Positions 1 to 6,404 of a stretch of DNA of 20,799 nucleotides are shown piece after piece; positions within the stretch are counted from its first letter, which is position 1, and each line of letters starts with the position of its first letter. Under the pieces are notes generated by a model. The model saw nothing but the letters and a program-made list of their open reading frames with translations, ran no database searches and was not told the origin of the DNA. Source of the stretch: CAYNYF01 sp964401385 (lineage in GTDB: Bacteria; Planctomycetota; Phycisphaerae; SM23-33). The DNA lies in contig CAYNYF010000080.1 in NCBI GenBank assembly GCA_964401385.1, forward strand, positions 1 through 20,799, written 5' to 3'. The position numbers were made by a program, and so were the translations under genes.

Positions 1-84
1 AGCGCCACATAACATATATTATCGGACGTCACGGATGGGGGAAGCGTGCGTGTCGCGTAACTACTTCTGTGAGCAGGGATTACG

Positions 85-125
85 CGGAGCCGGTGGGCTC
101 CGGCCATGCCCGCCCGTCCGGGCGG
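85..125 (-). terminator. Two GC-rich hairpins downstream of glyS
   Basis: Two inverted repeats lie just past the glyS stop codon. One pairs 110-115 with 120-125 (6 bp, 4-nt loop). The other pairs 85-91 with 96-102 (7 bp, 4-nt loop). No T-run follows on the minus strand, so an intrinsic terminator is only a possibility; they could equally protect the 3' end. The rest of 1-154 holds nothing I recognise apart from an AT-rich patch at about 8-22 (TATATTAT). Confidence 0.35.
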
Positions 126-154
126 CTGCTCGTTGCTCGTTGTGCGGCGGGAGG

Positions 155-1672
155 TTAGAGTTTGAGCTTGTCGCGGACGTAGGCGACCACGGCCGAGGCG
201 TTGATTCGGTCCTGTGCGAGGGTGTCGCGGTCGCGGATGGTGACGGTCTGGTCTTCCAGCGTCTGGCCGTCGACCGTGACGCAGAACGGGGTTCCCGCCT
301 CGTCCTGGCGGCGGTAGCGCCGGCCGATGGCGCCCTTGTCGTCGTGGAAAGCGGCAAAGTGGGCCTTGGCGTCGTGGTAAATCTTGAGGGCGATCTCCGG
401 CATGGCGTCGCGGTTGACCAGCGGGAAGAGCGCCAGCTTGATCGGCGCCAGCCGGGGGTGCAGGCGCATCAGCGTTCGAGGCTTGGGCTTGCCCTTCTCG
501 TCGGGGGCGGTGTCCTCGGTGTAGGCCTCGCACAGAAACGCCAGAACCGTCCTGTCCACGCCGCCGGAAGGCTCGATCACGTACGGGATGAAGCGCTCGC
601 GGGTCTGGTCGTCGAAGTAGGTCATGTCCCGCCCGGAGAACTTCTGGTGCACCGACAGGTCGTAGTCCGTGCGGTTGGCGATGCCCTCCAGCTCGGCGAT
701 ACCGAAGGGGAATTGATACTCGATGTCGGCGCAACTGGCGGCGTAATGGGCGAGCTCGTCTTTCTCGTGGTCGCGCAGACGCAGCCGCGAGGACGTCAAG
801 CCCAGGTCCACGTACCACTTGAATCTCTCATCTCGCCAGTACCTGTACCACTTATCGGCGGTGTCGGGACGGCAGAAGTACTCGACCTCCATCTGCTCGA
901 ACTCGCGCGAGCGGAAGGTGTAGTTGCGGGGGTTGATCTCGTTGCGGAAGGCCTTGCCGATCTGGGCAATGCCGAAGGGCAGCTTCACGCGCGAGGTGTC
1001 CAGGACGTTCTTGTAGTTGCAGAAGATCCCCTGCGCCGTCTCCGGCCGGAGGTACGCCAGGGCGGAAGAATCCTCCACGGCGCCGACGAACGTGCGGAAC
1101 ATCAGGTTGAACTTCCGGCCGACCGTCATCTGGTCCAGCGCCCCGCACGCTGGGCAGATGGACTTGTCGCCCGGGTCGGCCTCGTTTCCGGGAGCGTAGA
1201 CGCGCGTGGCGTAGCCGGCCCGGAGCTTGCGGCGGGCCTTGCTGGGGGCCTTGGCCAGGGCGGCCTGGACGGCCTGTTCCGCATCGTCGGCCTCGACGCC
1301 CTCGGCGTGGAGGGCTTGGCCGGCCTCGCTGAAGAAGCGGACGGTGAAGATCTTGTCCGCCCGGAAACGGGCCTTACACTGCCGGCAGTCGACCATGGGG
1401 TCGTTGAACCCGGCCACGTGACCGGAGGCCTCCCAGACCTTCGGGTTCATGATGATGGCCGCGTCCAGGCCGACGATGTCGTCGCGCAGGCGGACGACGG
1501 AATGCCACCAAGCGTCCTTGATGTTGCGCTTCAACTCCACCCCCAGCGGGCCATAGTCCCAGAAGCCGTTGATCCCGCCGTAGATCTCGGAGCTGGGAAA
1601 GATGAACCCGCGGCGCTTGCACAGGGCCACCAGCTTGTCCATCCGGCCGTTCGCTTTAGCTTCAGTCGCCAT
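155..1672 (-). CDS. glyS: Glycyl-tRNA synthetase, alpha2 (single-chain class II) type
   Basis: This 505-residue protein charges tRNA-Gly with glycine in the cytoplasm. It has the hallmark N-terminal stretch of the single-chain enzyme (MDKLVALCKRRGFIFPSSEI, then YGGINGFWDYGPLG), class II motif 2 around FRNEINPRNYTFRSREFEQM, and near the C-terminus the motif-3 region IEPSGGVDRTVLAFL followed by an anticodon-binding domain starting near RLHPRLAPIKLALFPLV. The insert carries two Cys-x2-Cys pairs (CRQC and CPAC) that could bind zinc. This is the archaeal/eukaryotic/Gram-positive architecture, not the split GlyQ+GlyS form of most proteobacteria. The ATG at 1672 has a modest GGAAAG ribosome site and a convincing promoter upstream. 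It is transcribed alone; the next minus-strand gene upstream ends 561 nt away. Confidence 0.96.
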   Translation of the reverse strand: MATEAKANGRMDKLVALCKRRGFIFPSSEIYGGINGFWDYGPLGVELKRNIKDAWWHSVVRLRDDIVGLDAAIIMNPKVWEASGHVAGFNDPMVDCRQCKARFRADKIFTVRFFSEAGQALHAEGVEADDAEQAVQAALAKAPSKARRKLRAGYATRVYAPGNEADPGDKSICPACGALDQMTVGRKFNLMFRTFVGAVEDSSALAYLRPETAQGIFCNYKNVLDTSRVKLPFGIAQIGKAFRNEINPRNYTFRSREFEQMEVEYFCRPDTADKWYRYWRDERFKWYVDLGLTSSRLRLRDHEKDELAHYAASCADIEYQFPFGIAELEGIANRTDYDLSVHQKFSGRDMTYFDDQTRERFIPYVIEPSGGVDRTVLAFLCEAYTEDTAPDEKGKPKPRTLMRLHPRLAPIKLALFPLVNRDAMPEIALKIYHDAKAHFAAFHDDKGAIGRRYRRQDEAGTPFCVTVDGQTLEDQTVTIRDRDTLAQDRINASAVVAYVRDKLKL

Positions 1673-1726
1673 TGTCTTTCCGCTTCTTTAGAGAATCCGT
1701 CACTTCCGCATCCAGGTCCGCCCGGC

Positions 1727-1755
1727 ATAATAGGCTGCCGCGACGGGCATTACAA
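1727..1755 (-). promoter_or_regulatory. Sigma70-type promoter of glyS
   Basis: On the minus strand TTGTAA (1750-1755) is separated by 17 nt from TATTAT (1727-1732). Both hexamers are near consensus and the predicted start leaves a leader of about 45-50 nt before the glyS ATG. Confidence 0.6.
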
Positions 1756-2114
1756 TGATCGTGGCGACCGCAACGTCGGCGGCTTTCTTACGGCCTCCGC
1801 CGCGCCGGGCCGCCTTTTCCGGCCGGCCGGGCCCCTGCCGCCTTTGCCCATCCGCCCACCCACGTCTCCGGCCGTGCCTCCGGGAAAGTGCACCTGTCGA
1901 ACTCGGAAAGACGGCCGCAACACCAGAACGCAGCCGGCAGGGCGAGACAGCTTTCCTGCCCGTGACAACCACTATTTCCGGCATTTTTTGCGCAGTTTAC
2001 CATTTCCGACACATTTTGGGGCCCAAGGACTTACGTCTGAAAAATACCCCTGTTCGATTGCCCGCCGGCGCGGTAGAATGTGTAGGTGGAGATTGCCCTC
2101 GGAGGCGGTCAAAG
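1756..2114. other. Intergenic region with AT-rich patch and imperfect direct repeat
   Basis: No convincing gene is present here; the open frames on either strand are low-complexity and arginine/proline-rich. The stretch 1965-2060 is clearly richer in A and T than its surroundings. It holds an imperfect direct repeat (TATTTCCGGCATTTT at 1974-1988 and CATTTCCGACACATTTT at 2001-2017) and a small palindrome TTGGGGCCCAA near 2015-2025. These may be protein-binding sites, but no factor can be named. Confidence 0.3.
2074..2079 (+). promoter_or_regulatory. Possible -10 element (TAGAAT) before the micropeptide
   Basis: TAGAAT at 2074-2079 resembles a sigma70 -10 box and sits about 36 nt upstream of a short ORF with a good ribosome site. 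No convincing -35 is seen at the proper spacing (TGTTCG at 17 nt), so this is weak. Confidence 0.3.
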
Positions 2115-2189
2115 ATGATAAGGCAATTTGTTCATCGCAAGTTGAAGATGGTTCTGTTCATCGTACTCAGCTTCGCTGCCATGTGCTGA
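2115..2189 (+). CDS. Possible 24-residue membrane micropeptide
   Basis: A short frame starts at ATG 2115, preceded by a strong GGAGG at 2101-2105 with 9-nt spacing, and ends at TGA 2187-2189. The product has a basic N-terminus (MIRQFVHRKLK) followed by a hydrophobic stretch (MVLFIVLSFAAMC), which is the shape of a single-pass membrane micropeptide or an uncleaved signal anchor. A -10-like TAGAAT lies 36 nt upstream. It is convergent with ligA, whose stop is 45 nt away. I recognise no family. With a frame this short, chance cannot be excluded; the ribosome site and the composition (basic then hydrophobic) are the only support. Confidence 0.35.
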   Translation: MIRQFVHRKLKMVLFIVLSFAAMC

Positions 2190-2233
2190 GCGGTGGTCGG
2201 CCGCACTCAAGTTGCGCCCCCACCATCACCCCC

Positions 2234-4297
2234 CTACCGCCGGCCGATGATCCTATCGAACTCCTGCTCGTTGATTGTGGCCACGCCCAGGTCCTTGGCC
2301 TTGTCCGCCTTGGAGCCGGGGTCTTCCCCCACCAGCACAAAGTCAGTTTTCCTGGACACGCTGGAGGCCGCCCGCCCGCCGTGGCGCTTGATCGTCTCTT
2401 CGATTTCGCTGCGCGTGTAGCCGGTCAGTGTGCCGCTGACGACGATGGTCTTTCCGGTGAGGGCAGGCCGCTCGGCGGCGCGCCTGGGGCGGTCGGCCAT
2501 TTTCAGTCCAGCGGCTTTGAGTCGCCGGATGACGTCCCGGACGTGCGCGCCGGCAAAGAACTGCCGGGCGCTGGCGGCAATGACCGGCCCGATCTCTTCC
2601 ACCTGAGCCAGCTCGTCCTCGCTGGCGGCGGCGATGGCGTCGATTTCGCCGAAGTGGTCGGCCAGCAGCCCGGCCGCCCGGCCGCCGACGTGGCGAATTC
2701 CCAATCCCGCCAGCAGCCGGGCCAGCCCGCGCTGCTTCGAGGCCTCGATGCTCTTCAGCAGGTTCTCGGCGGACCTCTCTTGAATCCGCTGGATGACGAT
2801 CTTGCCGGTCTTCTTGTCGGTGTGCCGCGAAAGCTCCATGCCGATCAGGTCGTCGGCCTTGAGGGCGTACAGGTCGGCGAAGTGCCTGACGGCCCCCGCC
2901 TCCACCAGTCTGTCGATAACGGCCGGGCCAAGGCCCTCGATGTGCATCTGGTTCCGCGCGGCGAAGAAGCGCAGACGCTCCTTGAGCTGGGCGGGGCATT
3001 CGGGGTTGAGGCAGCGTATGTACACGCCGCCTTCGTCGCGGCCGACTTCGCCCCCGCAAACGGGGCACTTTCCGGGCGGCTGGATCGCCTTGGCATTCTT
3101 CGGCCGCTTCGCCGTGACGACCTGCACCACCTGCGGGATGATTTCACCGGCTTTTTCCACCAGGATGGTGTCGCCGACGCGAACATCCAGCCGCCGGATC
3201 TGATCGAAATTGTGCAGCGAAGCGTTGGACACGGTCGTGCCCGCCAGTTGGACCGGATCGAAACGGGCCACCGGCGTGATCGTCCCCAGCCGGCCGACTT
3301 GCAGGCCGACCTCGCCCAGGACGGTCTGGGCCCGCTCGGCCTCGTACTTGTAGGCGATGCACCAGCGGGGGTACTTGCTGGTGTCGCCCAGGGCCGTCCG
3401 CTGCTCGAGCGAATCGACCTTCACGACGATGCCGTCGATCTCGTACGGCAGGCCGTAGCGCTTTTCCGCCCACTCGGCGATGACGGCGTGCACCTGCTTC
3501 ATCGACTCACAGACCCGCGCGTGCGGGCTGGTGGGGATCCCCCACCGACGCAGCATCTCCATCAGTTCCGAGGCCCGCCGGGCGGGCAGAGGCTGGAGGA
3601 GGCCGAAGCCGTGGGCGATGAAGGCCAGCTTCCTCTCCGCGACCACCGCGGGATCAAGCTGCTTGAGCGTCCCGGCCGCGGCGTTCCGCGGGTTGGCAAA
3701 AGTCTCTTTGCCCTCCTCGGCCCGCTTGGCGTTGTAGGCGGCGAAGGCGTCCCGCGGCCAGTAAATCTCGCCGCGGACCTCAACGATCGAAGGGACGGGC
3801 TCCGAGCCGCCATCCACGGCCGCCAGCCGCAGCGGGATCGACCGGATCGTCCGGGCGTTGTTGGTGACGTCGTCGCCGGTCCGTCCGTCGCCGCGCGTGG
3901 CCACCAGGGTAAGGACGCCGTCTTCATACCGCAGCGACGCCGCGACGCCATCGATCTTCGGCTCGGTCAGGTACTGACAGTCGCCGCCGGCCAGGCCCTT
4001 TGCGACCCGTTTGTCGAATTCGTCCAGCTCGGCGAGGCTGTAGGTGTTGTCAATGCTCAGCATCGCGAGGGCGTGAGCAACCGGCGCAAAGGCCTCAGCG
4101 GGCACGCCGCCCACGCGCTGAGTGGGCGAGTCGGACGTGATAAGCTCAGGATGTTCGCCCTCAAGCCGCTTGAGCTCGGCCACCAGCCGGTCGTACTGCC
4201 GGTCGGAGATCTCCGGCTTTGCCAGGACGTAATAGAGATGGTCATGCCTACGGATTTTGCGGCGAAGCTGCTCGATCCGATCGGCTGTGGAAGCCAT
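2234..4297 (-). CDS. ligA: NAD-dependent DNA ligase
   Basis: This 687-residue protein seals nicks in duplex DNA using NAD+, in replication and repair. Domains in order are Ia (1 to about 65, with HDHLYYVLAKPEISDRQYD), the nucleotidyltransferase with the adenylated lysine K114 in EPKIDG, the OB fold, a four-cysteine zinc finger (CPVC and CLNPEC near residues 405-430), helix-hairpin-helix repeats, and a C-terminal BRCT domain (from about 612). Length and order are those of a complete bacterial LigA. The ATG at 4297 is the canonical start (MASTADRIEQL) with a GAGG site 6 nt upstream. It begins 15 nt after the stop of the upstream cupin gene, so the two are very likely co-transcribed. Confidence 0.97.
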   Translation of the reverse strand: MASTADRIEQLRRKIRRHDHLYYVLAKPEISDRQYDRLVAELKRLEGEHPELITSDSPTQRVGGVPAEAFAPVAHALAMLSIDNTYSLAELDEFDKRVAKGLAGGDCQYLTEPKIDGVAASLRYEDGVLTLVATRGDGRTGDDVTNNARTIRSIPLRLAAVDGGSEPVPSIVEVRGEIYWPRDAFAAYNAKRAEEGKETFANPRNAAAGTLKQLDPAVVAERKLAFIAHGFGLLQPLPARRASELMEMLRRWGIPTSPHARVCESMKQVHAVIAEWAEKRYGLPYEIDGIVVKVDSLEQRTALGDTSKYPRWCIAYKYEAERAQTVLGEVGLQVGRLGTITPVARFDPVQLAGTTVSNASLHNFDQIRRLDVRVGDTILVEKAGEIIPQVVQVVTAKRPKNAKAIQPPGKCPVCGGEVGRDEGGVYIRCLNPECPAQLKERLRFFAARNQMHIEGLGPAVIDRLVEAGAVRHFADLYALKADDLIGMELSRHTDKKTGKIVIQRIQERSAENLLKSIEASKQRGLARLLAGLGIRHVGGRAAGLLADHFGEIDAIAAASEDELAQVEEIGPVIAASARQFFAGAHVRDVIRRLKAAGLKMADRPRRAAERPALTGKTIVVSGTLTGYTRSEIEETIKRHGGRAASSVSRKTDFVLVGEDPGSKADKAKDLGVATINEQEFDRIIGRR

Positions 4298-4312
4298 GGC
4301 CGACCTCGGCTC

Positions 4313-4651
4313 TCAACTGCGCGGAACCAGGCAGAGAAACCTCAGCGTCTCGGTTCCGGCGTTCAGGAATTGATGTTCCTCGTCGGGCGGAACGTACACG
4401 CAGTTTCCGGGGGCAATCTTGTGTTCTCGGGCCCCTTGGCGGACCACGCCGGCCCCGACCAGCACGTACACCTCGTGCTCCCAGGGATGCGTGTGCAACG
4501 GGGTATGTCCGCCGGGGTTGACCTCGAACATGCGCATGTTGAAATTCGGGGCGTCTTCCTGCGGGCCGATGAGCATCCGCATCCTCACGCCCTCGGCGTC
4601 GTCCATTTCAACGGGGGTGGCCTCGACGTCCTCGGCGAACTTGATTTCCAT
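4313..4651 (-). CDS. Small cupin-domain protein
   Basis: A 112-residue single-domain beta-barrel of the cupin type. Cupin motif 1 reads GGHTPLHTHPWEHEVYVLVG with probable metal ligands H53, H55 and H59 or E60; motif 2 reads PGNCVYVPPDEEHQF with H93. These proteins bind a divalent metal and act as small dioxygenases, isomerases or sensors; the substrate cannot be inferred. It lies between ndk (81-nt gap) and ligA (15-nt gap) on the same strand, probably in one transcript, though nothing about its neighbours explains its role. Its ribosome site lies in a tandem repeat of GGAGC (minus strand, 4653-4670). It is not a close copy of the second cupin at 18828-19169, with which it shares only the fold motifs. 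Confidence 0.88.
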   Translation of the reverse strand: MEIKFAEDVEATPVEMDDAEGVRMRMLIGPQEDAPNFNMRMFEVNPGGHTPLHTHPWEHEVYVLVGAGVVRQGAREHKIAPGNCVYVPPDEEHQFLNAGTETLRFLCLVPRS

Positions 4652-4652
4652 C

Positions 4653-4670
4653 GCTCCGCTCCGCTCCGCT
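4653..4670 (-). repeat. Pentamer tandem repeat (GGAGC)x3.6 over the cupin ribosome site
   Basis: Directly upstream of the cupin start the plus strand reads GCTCC three times plus GCT, i.e. AGCGGAGCGGAGCGGAGC on the coding strand. Each unit supplies a GGAG Shine-Dalgarno core. Confidence 0.7.
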
Positions 4671-4732
4671 TACGCTTTCCCATGTTGATTTCTGACTTAA
4701 TAGCCCCTGACCCGCGTGCCCGGAAGCCGGCG

Positions 4733-5218
4733 TCAAACCACCTCGCCGGTCGACGTGTCGTAGATCCAATCGTAGGAGACCAAGTCGTACTCGAACATCT
4801 CCTCGGGGCCGAAGAACAACGCAATCTCCTTATCGGCGTTTCCCGGCGTGTCGCTGCCGTGGACAAGGTTGTACCGCTTGGACATTCCGAGATCCCCGCG
4901 TATGGTCCCGGGCGGAGCGTCCGGCCCGAACGTCGGCCCGAGCAGGGAACGGACCACGGCGACCGCGTCCTTGCCCTCCAGCACCATCAGCACCACCGGC
5001 CCGCCCGTCACAAACCTGAGCAGGGGCTCATAGAAGTGCTTCCCCTTGTGTGGGGCGTACTGCTTCTCCGCAAGTTGACGGTCCATGCGGCACATCTTCA
5101 TCGCAACGATCTTGAGCCCCTTGCTCTCGAACCGCTGCACGATGCGTCCGACGAGCTGACGCTGGATGGCGTCGGGCTTGAGGATGACCAGCGTCCGTTC
5201 CTTCGCGTTCTGCCCCAT
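4733..5218 (-). CDS. ndk: Nucleoside diphosphate kinase
   Basis: A 161-residue enzyme that transfers the terminal phosphate between NTPs and NDPs through a phosphohistidine. The N-terminal ERTLVILKPDAIQRQLVG and the active-site segment RGDLGMSKRYNLVHGSDTP, with catalytic H120, identify it. The C-terminus runs about 15-20 residues beyond the usual 140-150. I chose the ATG at 5218 because the family start falls there and AGAGGAGT lies about 10 nt upstream; the open frame extends further upstream (to 5302) but that part resembles no Ndk sequence and lies inside the promoter region. It is the first gene of an ndk-cupin-ligA cluster. Confidence 0.95.
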   Translation of the reverse strand: MGQNAKERTLVILKPDAIQRQLVGRIVQRFESKGLKIVAMKMCRMDRQLAEKQYAPHKGKHFYEPLLRFVTGGPVVLMVLEGKDAVAVVRSLLGPTFGPDAPPGTIRGDLGMSKRYNLVHGSDTPGNADKEIALFFGPEEMFEYDLVSYDWIYDTSTGEVV

Positions 5219-5273
5219 GGCTCGGCTGACTCCTCTGTCTTCGACGACCGTTCCGGCCGCATCGGTGAATTCC

Positions 5274-5302
5274 ACTTTATGCTTGGGCAGCCCGGAGGTC
5301 AA
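5274..5302 (-). promoter_or_regulatory. Promoter of the ndk-cupin-ligA cluster
   Basis: On the minus strand TTGACC (5297-5302) and TAAAGT (5274-5279) are 17 nt apart, placing the transcript start near 5267 and a leader of about 50 nt before ndk. It is back-to-back with the promoter of the response regulator; the two -35 boxes are 36 nt apart. Confidence 0.6.
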
Positions 5303-5338
5303 GCAGTCAAGCCGCCGCCGACAATCGCCGCACTTGCG

Positions 5339-5367
5339 TTGACAACGGGACGGGCAGTTGCTAGGAT
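5339..5367 (+). promoter_or_regulatory. Promoter of the receiver-domain gene
   Basis: A perfect TTGACA (5339-5344) is followed after 17 nt by TAGGAT (5362-5367). The predicted transcript start is near 5374, giving a leader of about 28 nt with no obvious Shine-Dalgarno sequence before ATG 5402. Confidence 0.7.
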
Positions 5368-5401
5368 TAGCGAGTTCTTACTGTGGCGACCGGACCTGCT
5401 C

Positions 5402-5785
5402 ATGAGCAATGAATTGGAAGGCAAAAGGATCCTGCTGGTCGACGACGACCGGGATGTCGTGGAGTCGCTGCGGGTGGCGCTGTCCGACACCGGGGCGGAA
5501 ATAGACGCCGCCGGTGACGGAAACGAGGCCTTGGAAAAGGTCGTGGCCGACAAGCCCGACCTGATGGTCCTCGACCTGATGATGCCGAAGCGCAGCGGCT
5601 TTCTGGTTCTGGAGAGCCTCAAGAAGATGCAGCAGCCGGCCGAGGCCCCCAAGGTGATCGTCATTACCGGCAATCCGGGCGCCCGCCACCGCGTGTACGC
5701 CGAGAGCCTCGGGGCCGAGTTGTACATGACCAAGCCCTTCCGGATGGACCGGCTGCTCAAGGCGATCACGGAATTGCTGAGTTAG
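5402..5785 (+). CDS. Single-domain response regulator (receiver only)
   Basis: A 127-residue protein consisting of one CheY-like receiver domain. The acidic pocket is D14-D16 (LLVDDD), the phospho-acceptor is D58 (LMVLDLMMP), followed by the conserved threonine in VIVITG and the lysine of MTKPF. No output domain follows, so it probably acts by protein-protein contact or as a phosphorelay intermediate. No kinase is adjacent; the nearest one is the NtrB-like protein at 9277. The ATG at 5402 fits the family start and is driven by a strong promoter. The open frame runs far upstream, but that part is the antisense of ndk, ligA and glyS. Confidence 0.93.
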   Translation: MSNELEGKRILLVDDDRDVVESLRVALSDTGAEIDAAGDGNEALEKVVADKPDLMVLDLMMPKRSGFLVLESLKKMQQPAEAPKVIVITGNPGARHRVYAESLGAELYMTKPFRMDRLLKAITELLS

Positions 5786-5811
5786 ATCGAGCGAACCGGA
5801 CGATAGTAGGG

Positions 5812-5817
5812 TATACT
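5812..5817 (+). promoter_or_regulatory. Probable -10 element (TATACT) for rpsO
   Basis: TATACT at 5812-5817 lies just after the response regulator stop. The -35 region is poor. A start near 5824 would give rpsO a leader of about 130 nt, long enough for the autoregulatory structures known for S15 in several bacteria. Confidence 0.45.
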
Positions 5818-5952
5818 GTTCGAGCGCAAGCCGAACACCGCAGGGAATTGCGAAAGGCTGACGGAAAGACGAGCAGGAGAAAATCATTATCCACGGCGTA
5901 GACGGGTTGGGCAAAACGGGTAATCTGTAGGCGAGAGATAGGTTGTGCAGGC

Positions 5953-6222
5953 ATGGGTATAGCGGCGAGTGCGAAAAAAGAAGTTGTAACTCAGCATCAG
6001 CGTCACCAAGGGGACACTGGCTCGGCAGAGGTGCAGATCGCCTTGCTGACCGGGCGGATCAACCACCTGACTGATCACCTCAGGACGCACCAAAAGGATC
6101 ATGCCTCGCGACGGGGCCTGCTGAAGATGGTCGGCAGGCGCAACAGCTTGCTGAAGTACCTGGCGCGGATCGACTCCGACCGGTACCGGCAGATCATCGG
6201 GAAGCTGGGCCTGCGAAAGTAG
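5953..6222 (+). CDS. rpsO: Ribosomal protein S15
   Basis: An 89-residue protein that binds the central domain of 16S rRNA and helps form bridge B4 to the large subunit. The sequence shows the family blocks QHQRHQGDTGSAEVQIALLT, INHLTDHLRTHQKDHASRRG, LLKMVGRRNSLLKYLARID and YRQIIGKLGLRK, and the length is exactly usual. The start ATG 5953 agrees with the family. It is followed after 182 nt by pnp, the common bacterial order. S15 in many bacteria represses its own translation through the mRNA leader; the leader here (about 130 nt) shares a 13-14-nt element with the gap before pnp. Confidence 0.97.
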   Translation: MGIAASAKKEVVTQHQRHQGDTGSAEVQIALLTGRINHLTDHLRTHQKDHASRRGLLKMVGRRNSLLKYLARIDSDRYRQIIGKLGLRK

Positions 6223-6261
6223 CCTCCCTGGAGCCCTACGATCGAAGAGGATGTTGGTCCC

Positions 6262-6317
6262 CCACGCGTAGACGAAGGGGGAAAGCCCGCATTCCTTCGG
6301 ACGCCCGTGGCGCGTGG
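6262..6317 (+). other. Imperfect hairpin in the rpsO-pnp intercistronic region
   Basis: Three nested stems are visible: CCACGCG (6262-6268) with CGCGTGG (6311-6317), CGAAGG (6273-6278) with CCTTCG (6294-6299), and GGG (6279-6281) with CCC (6286-6288) closing an AAAG loop. An alternative pairing TCCCCC (6258-6263) with GGGGGA (6277-6282) competes. The position matches that of the RNase III processing hairpin before pnp in enterobacteria, so a processing or attenuation role is plausible. No T-run follows, which argues against a simple terminator. Confidence 0.5.
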
Positions 6318-6404
6318 CCTCCTGCTTCGATATTTGCTCACTCGGGGCAACCGGAGACGTCGGACGGATGCGAAGCGTGGAGCAGTAGAGAACGGTAGAG
6401 ATTG

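Noticed and set aside
1755..2012. Small frames on both strands of the glyS-ligA gap
   Set aside because: Rich in Arg, Pro and Ala, without ribosome sites, and they overlap one another; only the 24-codon frame at 2115 has a good ribosome site.
35..5785. A stop-free plus-strand frame of about 1,900 codons
   Set aside because: Everything before 5402 is antisense to glyS, ligA, the cupin and ndk, all certain genes. Only the last 127 codons, the receiver domain with its own promoter, are real. Such long antisense frames are common in GC-rich genomes.
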